From the NCBI RefSeq assembly GCF_004102745.1, contig NZ_RLII01000003.1, positions 186,001 through 250,000 of the forward strand: 64,000 nucleotides of DNA, in the 5' to 3' direction. Within the stretch, counting starts at the first letter, position 1, and each line of letters begins with the position of its first letter. The notes under the pieces are model-generated. The model saw only the letters and a program-made list of their open reading frames with translations, searched no databases and was not told where the DNA came from. A program made the position numbers and the translations under genes. Below, in pieces: positions 46,266-54,245 of the stretch. This stretch comes from Acetivibrio mesophilus (GTDB taxonomy: Bacteria; Bacillota; Clostridia; Acetivibrionales; Acetivibrionaceae).

Positions 46266-46703
46266 TTACTTCAGTTCTTCCCGGTTTGACCTTATTACTT
46301 CCAATGTTTCTTCTAAGATCTCTTCAACCTTAATTAAGACACTGTCAGCATATTCCCTGGTCCCAAGCCTGATTTCTCTCGCATTTTTCTGCGCATTGGA
46401 AATAATCTCATTGGACTGCTCATATGCCTTTTTTGTAATTTCATGTTCATCAATCAAGGATGCAATCTGGTTCTCCGCATCCTTTATTATATTATTGGCT
46501 TCCTTCTGTGCTTCAAGGAGTATTCTCTGCCTCTCCTCTTTTACCCATTTTGCCTGTTTGATGTCGTCGGGAAGCTTCAGCCTGATTTCTTTGATAATTT
46601 CAAGGATTTCTTCCTTATCCACCATACACTTTCCCGAAAACGGTACACTGACACTTCTTTCAACAAGATCCTCAAGCGTTTCCAGAATTGAAAGCATTTC
46701 CAT
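46266..46703 (-). CDS. Coiled-coil protein, ATP synthase b / DivIVA-like
   Basis: A 145-residue soluble protein, mostly one long charged helix (KWVKEERQRILLEAQKEANNIIKDAENQIASLIDEHE), ending near VLIKVEEILEETLEVIRSNREELK. The A-Q-K-E-A-x-x-I-x-D-A pattern is like clostridial proteins annotated as ATPase-like or DivIVA-like and found beside coaD. Function is unknown; polar or membrane scaffold roles are possible. GGGAGGG is 6 bases before the ATG at 46703. It starts 29 bases past the coaD stop and is probably co-transcribed. Confidence 0.75.
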   Translation of the reverse strand: MEMLSILETLEDLVERSVSVPFSGKCMVDKEEILEIIKEIRLKLPDDIKQAKWVKEERQRILLEAQKEANNIIKDAENQIASLIDEHEITKKAYEQSNEIISNAQKNAREIRLGTREYADSVLIKVEEILEETLEVIRSNREELK

Positions 46704-46732
46704 ATTTATCCCTCCCAGGGTTTTTAGCAATA

Positions 46733-47212
46733 CTATTTGCCAAACTTATCTATAATTCTGTCCTTTATACAGTCCGGAACAAGTCCGTCAATTTTGCCTT
46801 TATTTCTTGCAAGCTCCCTTACAGAGCTAGAACTCAAAAACGAGTAGTGGATATTGGTCATCATAAATAATGTCTCGATATCCGAGTCAAGGTTTTTATT
46901 CAACAGAGCCATCTGCAGTTCGTATTCGAAATCCGAAACAGCTCTTAAGCCCTTAATAATAACCTTAGAATTCTTTTTCTTCATATAATCTATCAAAAGC
47001 CCCGAAAAGCTTTCAATCTCCACATTATCTATACCCTTAACGGCACATTTCAATAAATCTACCCTCTCGTCCAGCGTAAAAATAGGATTCTTACTGCTGT
47101 TTACAAGTACTGCAACCACAAGTTTGTCACACAATTTTGCTGCCCTTTGAATTATGTCCATATGACCATTTGTTACCGGATCAAAGCTTCCGGGATATAC
47201 ATATATACTCAC
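46733..47212 (-). CDS. coaD: Phosphopantetheine adenylyltransferase
   Basis: A 159-residue enzyme that adenylates 4'-phosphopantetheine to dephospho-CoA, the fourth step of coenzyme A synthesis. It has the nucleotidyltransferase T/HxGH motif ([16 protein letters not shown]), the [16 protein letters not shown] substrate block and the closing SSSSVREL of the ISSTxVRE motif. Length is normal. The start is GTG at 47212 with GGAAGG 8 bases upstream. It lies 41 bases after rsmD; this pairing is conserved in Firmicutes. Confidence 0.95.
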   Translation of the reverse strand: MSIYVYPGSFDPVTNGHMDIIQRAAKLCDKLVVAVLVNSSKNPIFTLDERVDLLKCAVKGIDNVEIESFSGLLIDYMKKKNSKVIIKGLRAVSDFEYELQMALLNKNLDSDIETLFMMTNIHYSFLSSSSVRELARNKGKIDGLVPDCIKDRIIDKFGK

Positions 47213-47253
47213 TATACATACCTTCCTGCCGTAGAGATTAAATCATTGTCCAC

Positions 47254-47814
47254 TCATACAGGATTTGACCTGTAAAAGGATATAACGGTATCACCGTATT
47301 TCTGCCAACGGTACCTTTTGAGACTGCCCACTTCTTCCGGAACCATGTCTGCAACATCATGCTCTGCAACAATTATTCCTTCCGGCACAATTATATCATT
47401 TTCAACTATGCTCTTAAGCGTTTCCCCAACAAGTCCTTTGCCATATGGCGGATCAAGAAATATTATATCAAATTTTTTGTTATTTTTCGAAATTTTATTC
47501 AATATCACAAAAACGTCACCGGCAATAACTGTAGCTTTGCTTTCAAGCTTTGTGTGAGCGAGGTTCTCCCTTATTGTGAGTGAACATTCACTGCTTTTAT
47601 CCACAAACACAGCAGAATCAGCCCCTCTGCTCAAAGCCTCTATCCCAAGACTTCCCGTGCCCGCATATATGTCCAGAACCTTTGCCTCCGGTATCAAAAC
47701 GGCTAAAATGTTAAACACAGATCCTTTTACCTTGTCCGATGTCGGCCTTGTGGTAAGTCCCTTTATTGTTTTAAGCTTATGTCCCTTTGCCGTTCCTGCT
47801 ATAACCCTTAAAAT
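47254..47814 (-). CDS. rsmD: 16S rRNA (guanine-966-N2) methyltransferase with ATT start
   Basis: A 187-residue SAM-dependent methyltransferase that methylates G966 of 16S rRNA. Motif I is LDIYAGTGSLGIEALSRGA and the catalytic motif is IIFLDPPYGKG. The first ATG/GTG codon, GTG at 47718, cuts off the first 32 residues. Extending the frame gives LRVIAGTAKGHKLKTIKG and TRPTSDKVKGS-VFN, the conserved N-terminus of RsmD. The codon at the usual Met position is ATT (47814-47812), with GGAGG 8 bases upstream. Translation from AUU is therefore the best reading. It heads the rsmD-coaD-coiled-coil cluster. Confidence 0.88.
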   Translation of the reverse strand: MLRVIAGTAKGHKLKTIKGLTTRPTSDKVKGSVFNILAVLIPEAKVLDIYAGTGSLGIEALSRGADSAVFVDKSSECSLTIRENLAHTKLESKATVIAGDVFVILNKISKNNKKFDIIFLDPPYGKGLVGETLKSIVENDIIVPEGIIVAEHDVADMVPEEVGSLKRYRWQKYGDTVISFYRSNPV

Positions 47815-47901
47815 AACAAATTCCTCCAGTTGATATTGAATATTATCGCTTATAATGATATTTTATATTATCAGATACAATTGTCAATCATAATTCGACT
47901 T

Positions 47902-49986
47902 TTAATTCAAACTTACGTCATTTAGCTTTCCCTTGAATTTCTCGGCAATTTTTTCCTTCAACTTTAGATTTTCTTTCAAACACAGGTTTTTATCTCTTTT
48001 TAGAATCTCCTGGGCTGCTTCCTGGGCTTTTTTTAGTATATCCATATCCCTATAAAGATTTGCTATTTTAAGGTCAGGTAATCCATGCTGCCTTGTTCCG
48101 AAGAATTCCCCCGGCCCCCTTAGCAGAAGGTCCTTTTCGGATATGATAAAGCCGTCTGTAGTCTGTTGCATGACTTTCATTCTCTCTTTTGCGACCTTGC
48201 TTTTACCCTCATTATAAAGAATACAGTAGGATTGGTGTGAACCTCTTCCCACTCGACCCCTTAGCTGGTGAAGCTGGGCCAGTCCAAACCTTTCGGCATT
48301 TTCTACAACCATCATCGTTGCATTGGGTACATTTACTCCAACCTCGATAACTGTAGTGGATACAAGAATATCGATTTCTCTGCCTAAAAAGCGCTGCATG
48401 ACATCCTCCTTATCCCTAGAGGGCATTTTTCCATGAAGCAAACCTACTCTAAAGTCCCTAAAATCCTCTTTCGCTATCTTTTCTGCCGTTTTTAGCGCAG
48501 ATTTTGCTTCTATTTCATCAGATTCATCCACCAAAGGGCATACTATATAAGCCTGCCGTCCCTCAAGTACATTTTTTCTTATAAAGCTGTTTATCCTCTC
48601 TCTCATACTGTTATCAACCGCATAGGTTTCTACAGCCTTTCTTCCCGGCGGCAACTCGTCGATTATGGATATATCCAAATCACCATACAGTATAAGGGCA
48701 AGAGTTCTGGGAATAGGAGTAGCCGTCATTACAAGAACATCGGGATTTAATCCCTTGTTGGAAAGCACGGTCCTTTGCCTTACTCCAAAACGGTGCTGTT
48801 CATCGGTTATCACCATTCCAAGCTTCAAAAACTTGACCTTGTCCTCAATAAGTGCATGGGTTCCTATCACTATATTGACCTCACCGGATTCGATTTTTGA
48901 AAGAATCTCACTTTTTTGCCTCTTTGTCTGGCTTCCTACCAGCAAGGCAGTGCTTACCCCATGCTTGTCCATAATATCCCTTAACGATTCATAGTGCTGT
49001 TTTGCAAGAATCTCCGTAGGGACCATCATTGCTCCCTGATATCCGCTCTTTACTGTTTTAATCAGCGCCAGCGCCGCAACAATTGTCTTACCGGAGCCCA
49101 CATCTCCCTGAACAAGTCTGTTCATTACTCTGCTGCTTTCCATATCCTTTTCTATCTCTTCCCATACCCTTTTCTGGGCATTGGTAAGCTGAAAACCTAT
49201 GCTACCTATAAAATCTTGGATAGCTTTCCGGTTTGGCTTAAAGGCAATACCTTCTTTGCCATCGGCAAGCACAGTCTTAATACTAAGAAGCCCCAACTGC
49301 AGCAACAAAAGTTCCTCAAACACCAGCCTATGCCTGGCATTTTTAATATCCTCATCACTTCGTGGAAAATGAATATTGGAAAAAGCATAATTTATATCGC
49401 TCAAGCAATAGGTTTTCCTAATCCACAAAGGCAATACATCCTCCAGATTTCCCACAACCTGCTCCAGCGCCTTTTCCATTACAGCTCTTATGGTATTTTG
49501 CGAAAGATTCGCTGTCGCAGGATAAACCGGTACAATTTTCATTGTTTTTTTATGTTCTCCTCTGTCAGCCTTCTCATAAATGGGATTCTGTACTTCCAAG
49601 GTTTTAAAGCCCCGCACTATTTTTCCGTAGAAGATATAGCTTTCGCCAACACACAATACTTTTTTGAGGTAAGGCTGATTGTACCAAGTCCCTATTATGG
49701 TTCCTGAATCGTCCTTTATATATACCTGATATAAAGTCAATCCGCGCCTTAGGATTTTTTCCGTGACCTTTGACATAATAATTCCCTCAAAGGTACAGCT
49801 TTCCCCTTCTGTGAGCTGGCATATTTTTTTAAAACTGCTCCTGTCTTCGTAATCAGCAGGAAAATGGGTTATCATATCTTCGATATTGAAAATACCCAGT
49901 TTCTGAAACAGTCTTGCCCTTGTTTCTCCCACACCTTTAATATTCATTATGGATTTTTTCAGCATCTCTTTTATATCGCTATTCAT
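47902..49986 (-). CDS. recG: ATP-dependent DNA helicase RecG
   Basis: A 694-residue helicase that reverses stalled replication forks and branch-migrates Holliday junctions. The N-terminal wedge/OB domain (LTEGESCTFEGII) is followed by Walker A (LVQGDVGSGKTIVAAL), the DEQH box (VITDEQHRFGVRQR), TATPIPRTLAL and the C-terminal HQLRGRVGRG. Length is typical. The start is uncertain: the ATG at 49986 (MNSDIKEML) is taken because it gives the usual N-terminus. Other in-frame ATGs upstream have poorer spacing; AAGGGATGAG lies about 12 bases before the chosen start. It is divergent from rpmB, as expected of the conserved recG-rpmB-spoVM neighbourhood. Confidence 0.93.
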   Translation of the reverse strand: MNSDIKEMLKKSIMNIKGVGETRARLFQKLGIFNIEDMITHFPADYEDRSSFKKICQLTEGESCTFEGIIMSKVTEKILRRGLTLYQVYIKDDSGTIIGTWYNQPYLKKVLCVGESYIFYGKIVRGFKTLEVQNPIYEKADRGEHKKTMKIVPVYPATANLSQNTIRAVMEKALEQVVGNLEDVLPLWIRKTYCLSDINYAFSNIHFPRSDEDIKNARHRLVFEELLLLQLGLLSIKTVLADGKEGIAFKPNRKAIQDFIGSIGFQLTNAQKRVWEEIEKDMESSRVMNRLVQGDVGSGKTIVAALALIKTVKSGYQGAMMVPTEILAKQHYESLRDIMDKHGVSTALLVGSQTKRQKSEILSKIESGEVNIVIGTHALIEDKVKFLKLGMVITDEQHRFGVRQRTVLSNKGLNPDVLVMTATPIPRTLALILYGDLDISIIDELPPGRKAVETYAVDNSMRERINSFIRKNVLEGRQAYIVCPLVDESDEIEAKSALKTAEKIAKEDFRDFRVGLLHGKMPSRDKEDVMQRFLGREIDILVSTTVIEVGVNVPNATMMVVENAERFGLAQLHQLRGRVGRGSHQSYCILYNEGKSKVAKERMKVMQQTTDGFIISEKDLLLRGPGEFFGTRQHGLPDLKIANLYRDMDILKKAQEAAQEILKRDKNLCLKENLKLKEKIAEKFKGKLNDVSLN

Positions 49987-50071
49987 AATTATGCTCATCC
50001 CTTGTAATATGCATCTAATACATATAATTTTAATATATATCAAGCTTTTTTGCTATATATGCAAAAAAAAC

Positions 50072-50101
50072 TTGCGAACAGTGCCATCTATATGTTAAAA
50101 T
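50072..50101 (+). promoter_or_regulatory. Putative promoter of rpmB
   Basis: TTGCGA (50072-50077), 18-base spacer, TAAAAT (50096-50101). Just upstream, 50045-50069 holds a TTTTTTGC/GCAAAAAA inverted repeat between the divergent recG and rpmB genes. Confidence 0.45.
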
Positions 50102-50175
50102 AGGTATTGTTTTGAATGCGCAAGAAAAAATATAGTAGAATTAATTTCTCCAGATTCAAAGGAGGTGTAATATAA

Positions 50176-50364
50176 ATGGCAAAGTGTGATATATGCAGTA
50201 AAGATATGCTTTTTGGCTTAAAGGTCAGTCACTCCAATAGGAAAACCAATAGATCATGGAAGCCAAACATCAGGAAAATCAGAATTATTGATAACGGTAC
50301 CCCAAAGACAGCAAATATCTGCACAAGATGTTTACGTTCAAACAAGGTTACCAGAGCAATATAA
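50176..50364 (+). CDS. rpmB: 50S ribosomal protein L28
   Basis: A 62-residue ribosomal protein. The N-terminal MAKCDICSKDMLFGLKVSHSN and C-terminal NICTRCLRSNKVTRAI are typical; the Cys pairs (CDIC and CTRC) identify the zinc-binding version. AAAGGAGGTG lies 8 bases before the ATG. It is a single-gene unit ended by a strong terminator. Confidence 0.96.
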   Translation: MAKCDICSKDMLFGLKVSHSNRKTNRSWKPNIRKIRIIDNGTPKTANICTRCLRSNKVTRAI

Positions 50365-50390
50365 TGATTTATCGAATATTACTAATAGCG

Positions 50391-50436
50391 AAAAAAGTGT
50401 ACCACATTGTTTTAGATTATGTGATACACTTTTTTA
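50391..50436. terminator. Bidirectional terminator between rpmB and spoVM
   Basis: AAAAAAGTGTA-CACAT and ATGTG-TACACTTTTTT form a stem of about 16 bp with one mismatch around an 11-base loop. Runs of A and T on both flanks let it serve rpmB (plus) and spoVM (minus). Confidence 0.88.
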
Positions 50437-50460
50437 TTTCTCTGCCCATCAATAAATAAG

Positions 50461-50532
50461 TTAATCCATTCTAAAAACCTTTCTGATAATGTTTCCAAAA
50501 AACCTTGGCATTTTTAGCACCACTATTTTCAT
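50461..50532 (-). CDS. spoVM: Stage V sporulation protein M, 23 residues
   Basis: A 23-residue amphipathic peptide, MKIVVLKMPRFFGNIIRKVF followed by RMD. It matches B. subtilis SpoVM (26 residues, starting MKFYTIKLPKFLGGIVRA) in the K-(L/M)-P-(K/R)-F-(L/F)-G-x-I-(V/I)-R pattern, including the Pro that SpoVM needs to recognise membrane curvature. GGGGAGGAG is 8 bases before the ATG at 50532. SpoVM sits on the convex forespore membrane and recruits SpoIVA to start coat assembly. It lies next to rpmB, as in Bacillus. The reading frame continues upstream past the start, which hides the gene from length-based gene calling. Confidence 0.85.
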   Translation of the reverse strand: MKIVVLKMPRFFGNIIRKVFRMD

Positions 50533-50639
50533 ATATAAACACTCCTCCCCGGTAAAACGCTCCCCAATACATAGTATATTCATAATGTCGTTTTTTTGTG
50601 ATTTTGCATTTATTCCATAAAACTTATTCCGTTTTACCT

Positions 50640-50903
50640 TTAGCTTGCCTGCTTTGCTACCCTTCGTACAACTTTGAAAATCACAGCAGCTACCAGCGCG
50701 CACAAAAATGCCGGTATCAAAGCAATGTCCATAAGTTTTGGACCAAAGGTATTAAAATAGGGCATATAGGCGCCTATCCAAGCTCCCGGAAGTGCAACAA
50801 CACAAACTCCCCAGATATCTCCCGACATCTGTTTTCCGGTTATACTATTTCCCAGCCATCCTGCAATTAGTGCAATTATAATTGTAATAATAAATCCACC
50901 CAT
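50640..50903 (-). CDS. GlsB/YeaQ/YmgE-family membrane protein
   Basis: An 87-residue protein with three membrane helices. GGFIITIIIALIAGWLGNSI is the Gly-rich first helix, and GVCVVALPGAWIGAYM follows. This is the transglycosylase-associated / YeaQ-YmgE family, linked to general stress; its molecular function is unknown. AGGAGGAG precedes the ATG at 50903. It lies 107 bases upstream of spoVM on the same strand. Confidence 0.8.
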   Translation of the reverse strand: MGGFIITIIIALIAGWLGNSITGKQMSGDIWGVCVVALPGAWIGAYMPYFNTFGPKLMDIALIPAFLCALVAAVIFKVVRRVAKQAS

Positions 50904-51028
50904 TAATAACTCCTCCTAGTAAATAAAAGATTCTCACAAATATTATTTCCATAAAAATGTTTTATTTGCTAAATCGCCGAATAAAATATATATATATTTT
51001 TTATTTGAACTTTCAGGGGGTTTTAGAA

Positions 51029-51733
51029 TTGTATATAATCTATATTCGCAACTATAAAAGAAGGCTTGTGTATCTTTCAATTATTATTGGGCTCTGGATT
51101 TCATTATTCTTTCTTACAGGATTATTTTTCAACAACAATCTTACCATGAACGTTACAATTGAAAACTATTTATCCTTTTCATGCCCTGCCAAATACGATA
51201 TTGACAATGTGTATGTGAATGAAATAATTAAAGACAGTTCCGTCGAAACCGGCAAAAACTTCAAAAAACCCCGGGCCGAAAATTTCTCTACTTATGAGTC
51301 AATAGAAGGCGGATTCAGCTTTAAGTATCCCTCTGCCTTCTTGCTGGATGAACAGGAATTTGAAGGCACTGAGATTCTCTATCACGTTGGGTTTAAAGAT
51401 AAGACCGGCATCAACCATGGATTCGTGCAGGTGTGGAATCTTCCTTATGACTTAAATGACTTTCTTTCAAAATCAAAGTCAACTTCAAATCAGCAATATA
51501 AGCGGTTTGAAGAGAAGGAAGTTACAGTGAATTCTGTTCCTGGTATATTCTGGGACTACACAATCATAACACAGGATAATAAGAGTTTTAAAGGCAATGA
51601 GGTTTTTTTGAAGAAGGATGACAAAATGTATAGAATAAGCTATTTTGTTCCCGAAGAGCTCTGGAGCAAAAACGAATCAAAACTATTTGAGAGTATTGTC
51701 TTCTCATTTAAGACCGATAGTATGCAAAATTAG
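51029..51733 (+). CDS. Membrane-anchored PsbP-like hypothetical protein, TTG start
   Basis: A 234-residue protein with one N-terminal membrane anchor (~14-34; LSIIIGLWISLFFLTGLFF) and an extracellular domain. That domain contains GGFSFKYPSAFLLDEQ, VNSVPGIFWDYTI and MYRISYFVPEE, resembling PsbP-like or clostridial lipoprotein domains of unknown role. The start is TTG at 51029 with GGGGG 8 bases upstream; the frame is open back to an ATG at 50957 that has no ribosome site. It lies between the YeaQ-type gene and the GGDEF gene. Function is unknown. Confidence 0.6.
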   Translation: MYIIYIRNYKRRLVYLSIIIGLWISLFFLTGLFFNNNLTMNVTIENYLSFSCPAKYDIDNVYVNEIIKDSSVETGKNFKKPRAENFSTYESIEGGFSFKYPSAFLLDEQEFEGTEILYHVGFKDKTGINHGFVQVWNLPYDLNDFLSKSKSTSNQQYKRFEEKEVTVNSVPGIFWDYTIITQDNKSFKGNEVFLKKDDKMYRISYFVPEELWSKNESKLFESIVFSFKTDSMQN

Positions 51734-51754
51734 AAATAGCTCCACCTAAAAGCA

Positions 51755-53434
51755 CTAGCATGGAATCCTTACGCAGTTTCTACCGGATTCCTTTGCTTCA
51801 TATAGCGCATTATCCGCCATTTTTAAAAGCTCAGACTCACTATTTGAGAATTCGGGATAGGATGAAACTCCAAAGCTTACAGTAACCGAAGCGACTACCA
51901 GTTCATCCTTTATCGACGTCTTTGCAATAATATTCCTGAGTCTTTCTACCTTATCATATGCCTCTTTAATTCCCGTTCTTGGCAGTAATATGACAAACTC
52001 TTCGCCACCGTACCTTGCAATCATATCTCCGCTTCGCAAGGACTTTTTCATAAGATTGGCGATATGCTGTAAAACCTTGTCGCCAAACAAATGTCCAAAG
52101 GTGTCGTTAAAACGCTTAAAGTGGTCAATATCCATAATAGCCAGAGATAGATCATATTTCTCCCTCTTGGCGTTTGCAAATTCTTCTTTGAGCCTTTCCT
52201 GAAAATAGAGCCTGTTGTATATTCCTGTAAGGCTGTCTATGGTAGCCATCTCGTGCATCCTCTGATACAGTTCCACGTTTTCCATGGCAATTCCAACTTG
52301 CTGGCCTATTATATTTAAAAGCCTTAGATTGTTGTCATCAAAAGCACTGAAATACTTATGTTCGATAAGTACCAAACCGAATTTCTTAGCTTTTGTAATG
52401 AGGGGTACACATAGCAGAGAATTAATACCTCTCCCCTCGACAAAAGGATACTCCTCCATATCCACGAAATTCTCAAATATAGGTTCTCCATTTTGCAACG
52501 TGCTAAGGAGCTTTTGGCAGTTTATATTGTCATTTAATATAATAAGCTCTTTGCGATTGGTAATATTTGTAGTATGTACTTTGAGCCTTCCCTTCTTTTC
52601 ATCATAAAGAATTATTGTGGAACTGCTTACTCCCATAACTCCAATTATTATGTCATTAACACTCTTTAAAAGCTCCTTAATATCGAGTATTGAGCTTATC
52701 GCCTGGGTTATCTGCTGCAATGTGAAAAGCTCTGCCAGACTGGTCATAAATTTTTTATTTGCCTCTTCCAGCTTCGAATTGCACTCTCTTAATTTATCGT
52801 TTTGAGACTTAATCTCTTCTTGGGCTGCTGCTACCTGATCATATTTGTTTGCAATCTCCATAAACAGCTTCTTGTTCTGCTGCTCATTCTCATAATTGTC
52901 TTTGTACAGCATAGAACAAAAAACTGTAAAGAGAAAAAAGACAAGGTAAATTGAAAATATATGAATAATATCTTCCGTTGATTTGTAAAAATTAATAAAG
53001 CTATCTTTCTCTATATAGAGATGGAATAAAAGCTCCAAAATAACATTCGAAAAAAATGCATATCCCATTAGTGCAAGGGAAAACTTTCTCCCCATATAAA
53101 AGCTGGTAATCAGTATGAGGAACATGAGTACAATATACACCCATTCCCCCATTCCCATAAGAGCTATGGCTGACAATATTAAGAGTATTTCCGTCAGTCT
53201 TAGGGGTATATACACTTTTTTGCTAAAAAATAAATTTCTTCTCACTAGCGCATACTTGATAAGGTTCAATAAAGTTATAAGCGTAAAGAAGCAAAGCTTA
53301 ACAACAGTACTGGAGTACGTATTTTTTCCCGTTTGCATTCCAATATCCTGGACTATAATATGAGCAGCAATAACTGTAATAAAAATCCACGTAAAGCGAA
53401 TAAACACCAGCTCATATTTTTCGACTTTGTTCAC
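51755..53434 (-). CDS. Membrane GAF-GGDEF diguanylate cyclase
   Basis: A 559-residue protein with about six N-terminal membrane helices (~10-175), a coiled coil (~180-235), a GAF domain (~245-385) and a C-terminal GGDEF domain (~397-559). The active site reads GGEEF (476-480), one of the functional variants. An RxxD inhibitory site (RSGD, 467-470) lies five residues before it, so the enzyme should make c-di-GMP with product inhibition. The substrate-binding D-I-D-H-F-K-R-F-N-D-T-F-G-H block is intact. The start is GTG at 53434 after AAAGGAAG. An HD-GYP protein in the same region (55867-57261) could degrade the product. Confidence 0.92.
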   Translation of the reverse strand: MNKVEKYELVFIRFTWIFITVIAAHIIVQDIGMQTGKNTYSSTVVKLCFFTLITLLNLIKYALVRRNLFFSKKVYIPLRLTEILLILSAIALMGMGEWVYIVLMFLILITSFYMGRKFSLALMGYAFFSNVILELLFHLYIEKDSFINFYKSTEDIIHIFSIYLVFFLFTVFCSMLYKDNYENEQQNKKLFMEIANKYDQVAAAQEEIKSQNDKLRECNSKLEEANKKFMTSLAELFTLQQITQAISSILDIKELLKSVNDIIIGVMGVSSSTIILYDEKKGRLKVHTTNITNRKELIILNDNINCQKLLSTLQNGEPIFENFVDMEEYPFVEGRGINSLLCVPLITKAKKFGLVLIEHKYFSAFDDNNLRLLNIIGQQVGIAMENVELYQRMHEMATIDSLTGIYNRLYFQERLKEEFANAKREKYDLSLAIMDIDHFKRFNDTFGHLFGDKVLQHIANLMKKSLRSGDMIARYGGEEFVILLPRTGIKEAYDKVERLRNIIAKTSIKDELVVASVTVSFGVSSYPEFSNSESELLKMADNALYEAKESGRNCVRIPC

Positions 53435-53459
53435 AAGCCCACTTCCTTTTCACATTACG

Positions 53460-54098
53460 TCATTTTGAATTCTCTTTTCCATAATCGCAAAAGTCAATAA
53501 TTTCGCATTTGTCACATTCAGGCTTCCTTGCCTTACAAACTGCTCTTCCATGGTAGACCATCTGATGGCAAAACACAGACCAGCTTTCTTCAGGTACAAC
53601 TTCCATCAATTCGAATTCTATTTTTTTCGGATCGCTGCTGCTGCTTAGACCTATTCTGTTGCTTAATCTTTTTGCATGGGTATCAACCACAATACCAGGT
53701 ATACCAAAGATATCACCCAAAACCAAATTCGCAGTCTTCCTTCCAACTCCAGGTAAAGTTAGCAAATCTTCCATATTTCCCGGAACCTGACCACCATATT
53801 TCTCAATGATGATTCTGCAGGTTTCCTTAATATTCTTGGCTTTATTGTGGTAAAACCCTGTTGGTTTTATATCCTGCTCCAGCTCTTTTAAATCAGCATT
53901 GGCAAAATCATGAGCATTTTTATACTTCTTAAAAAGCGTTTTTGCCACTATGTTAACCCTTGCATCGGTACATTGAGCGGCAAGCTGTGTGGATATGAGC
54001 AATTGAAGAGGATCCTCGTAATCCAAAGTACATTGAGCATCCTTATATAATTGATTAAAGACCTTTATTATTTCTTTTACTCTTTTTCTTCTGTCCAT
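53460..54098 (-). CDS. nth: Endonuclease III (DNA glycosylase/AP lyase)
   Basis: A 212-residue base-excision repair enzyme for oxidised pyrimidines. The helix-hairpin-helix LPGVGRKTANLVLGD contains the catalytic Lys, and VDTHAKRLSNRIGL the catalytic Asp. The C-terminal C-x6-C-x2-C-x5-C (CKARKPECDKCEIIDFC) binds a 4Fe-4S cluster. GGAGG is 8 bases before the ATG at 54098; the upstream GTG overlaps that site. It lies 25 bases upstream of the GGDEF gene on the same strand, so the two may share a transcript. Confidence 0.95.
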   Translation of the reverse strand: MDRRKRVKEIIKVFNQLYKDAQCTLDYEDPLQLLISTQLAAQCTDARVNIVAKTLFKKYKNAHDFANADLKELEQDIKPTGFYHNKAKNIKETCRIIIEKYGGQVPGNMEDLLTLPGVGRKTANLVLGDIFGIPGIVVDTHAKRLSNRIGLSSSSDPKKIEFELMEVVPEESWSVFCHQMVYHGRAVCKARKPECDKCEIIDFCDYGKENSK

Positions 54099-54192
54099 AA
54101 TACTGTCCTCCACTATATTATAACAAATAAATACATGTATTGCATAGCAAAAGATTAAAAATAAATTTATTTTTTTAATATTAGTTTACAGA

Positions 54193-54222
54193 AAAAAAGT
54201 CCAGATAAACCGGACTTTTTTC
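54193..54222 (-). terminator. Intrinsic terminator after glgA
   Basis: AAAAAAGTCC and GGACTTTTTT form a 10-bp stem around a 9-base loop, flanked by A and T runs. It lies 24 bases past the glgA stop. Confidence 0.85.
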
Positions 54223-54245
54223 CTAGGATATGCGTTGAGCATATA

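Noticed and set aside
50533-50703. Longer 80-codon version of the spoVM frame
   Set aside because: The upstream 57 codons have no ribosome site and odd composition, overlap the YeaQ-type gene, and the strong site points to the ATG at 50532.
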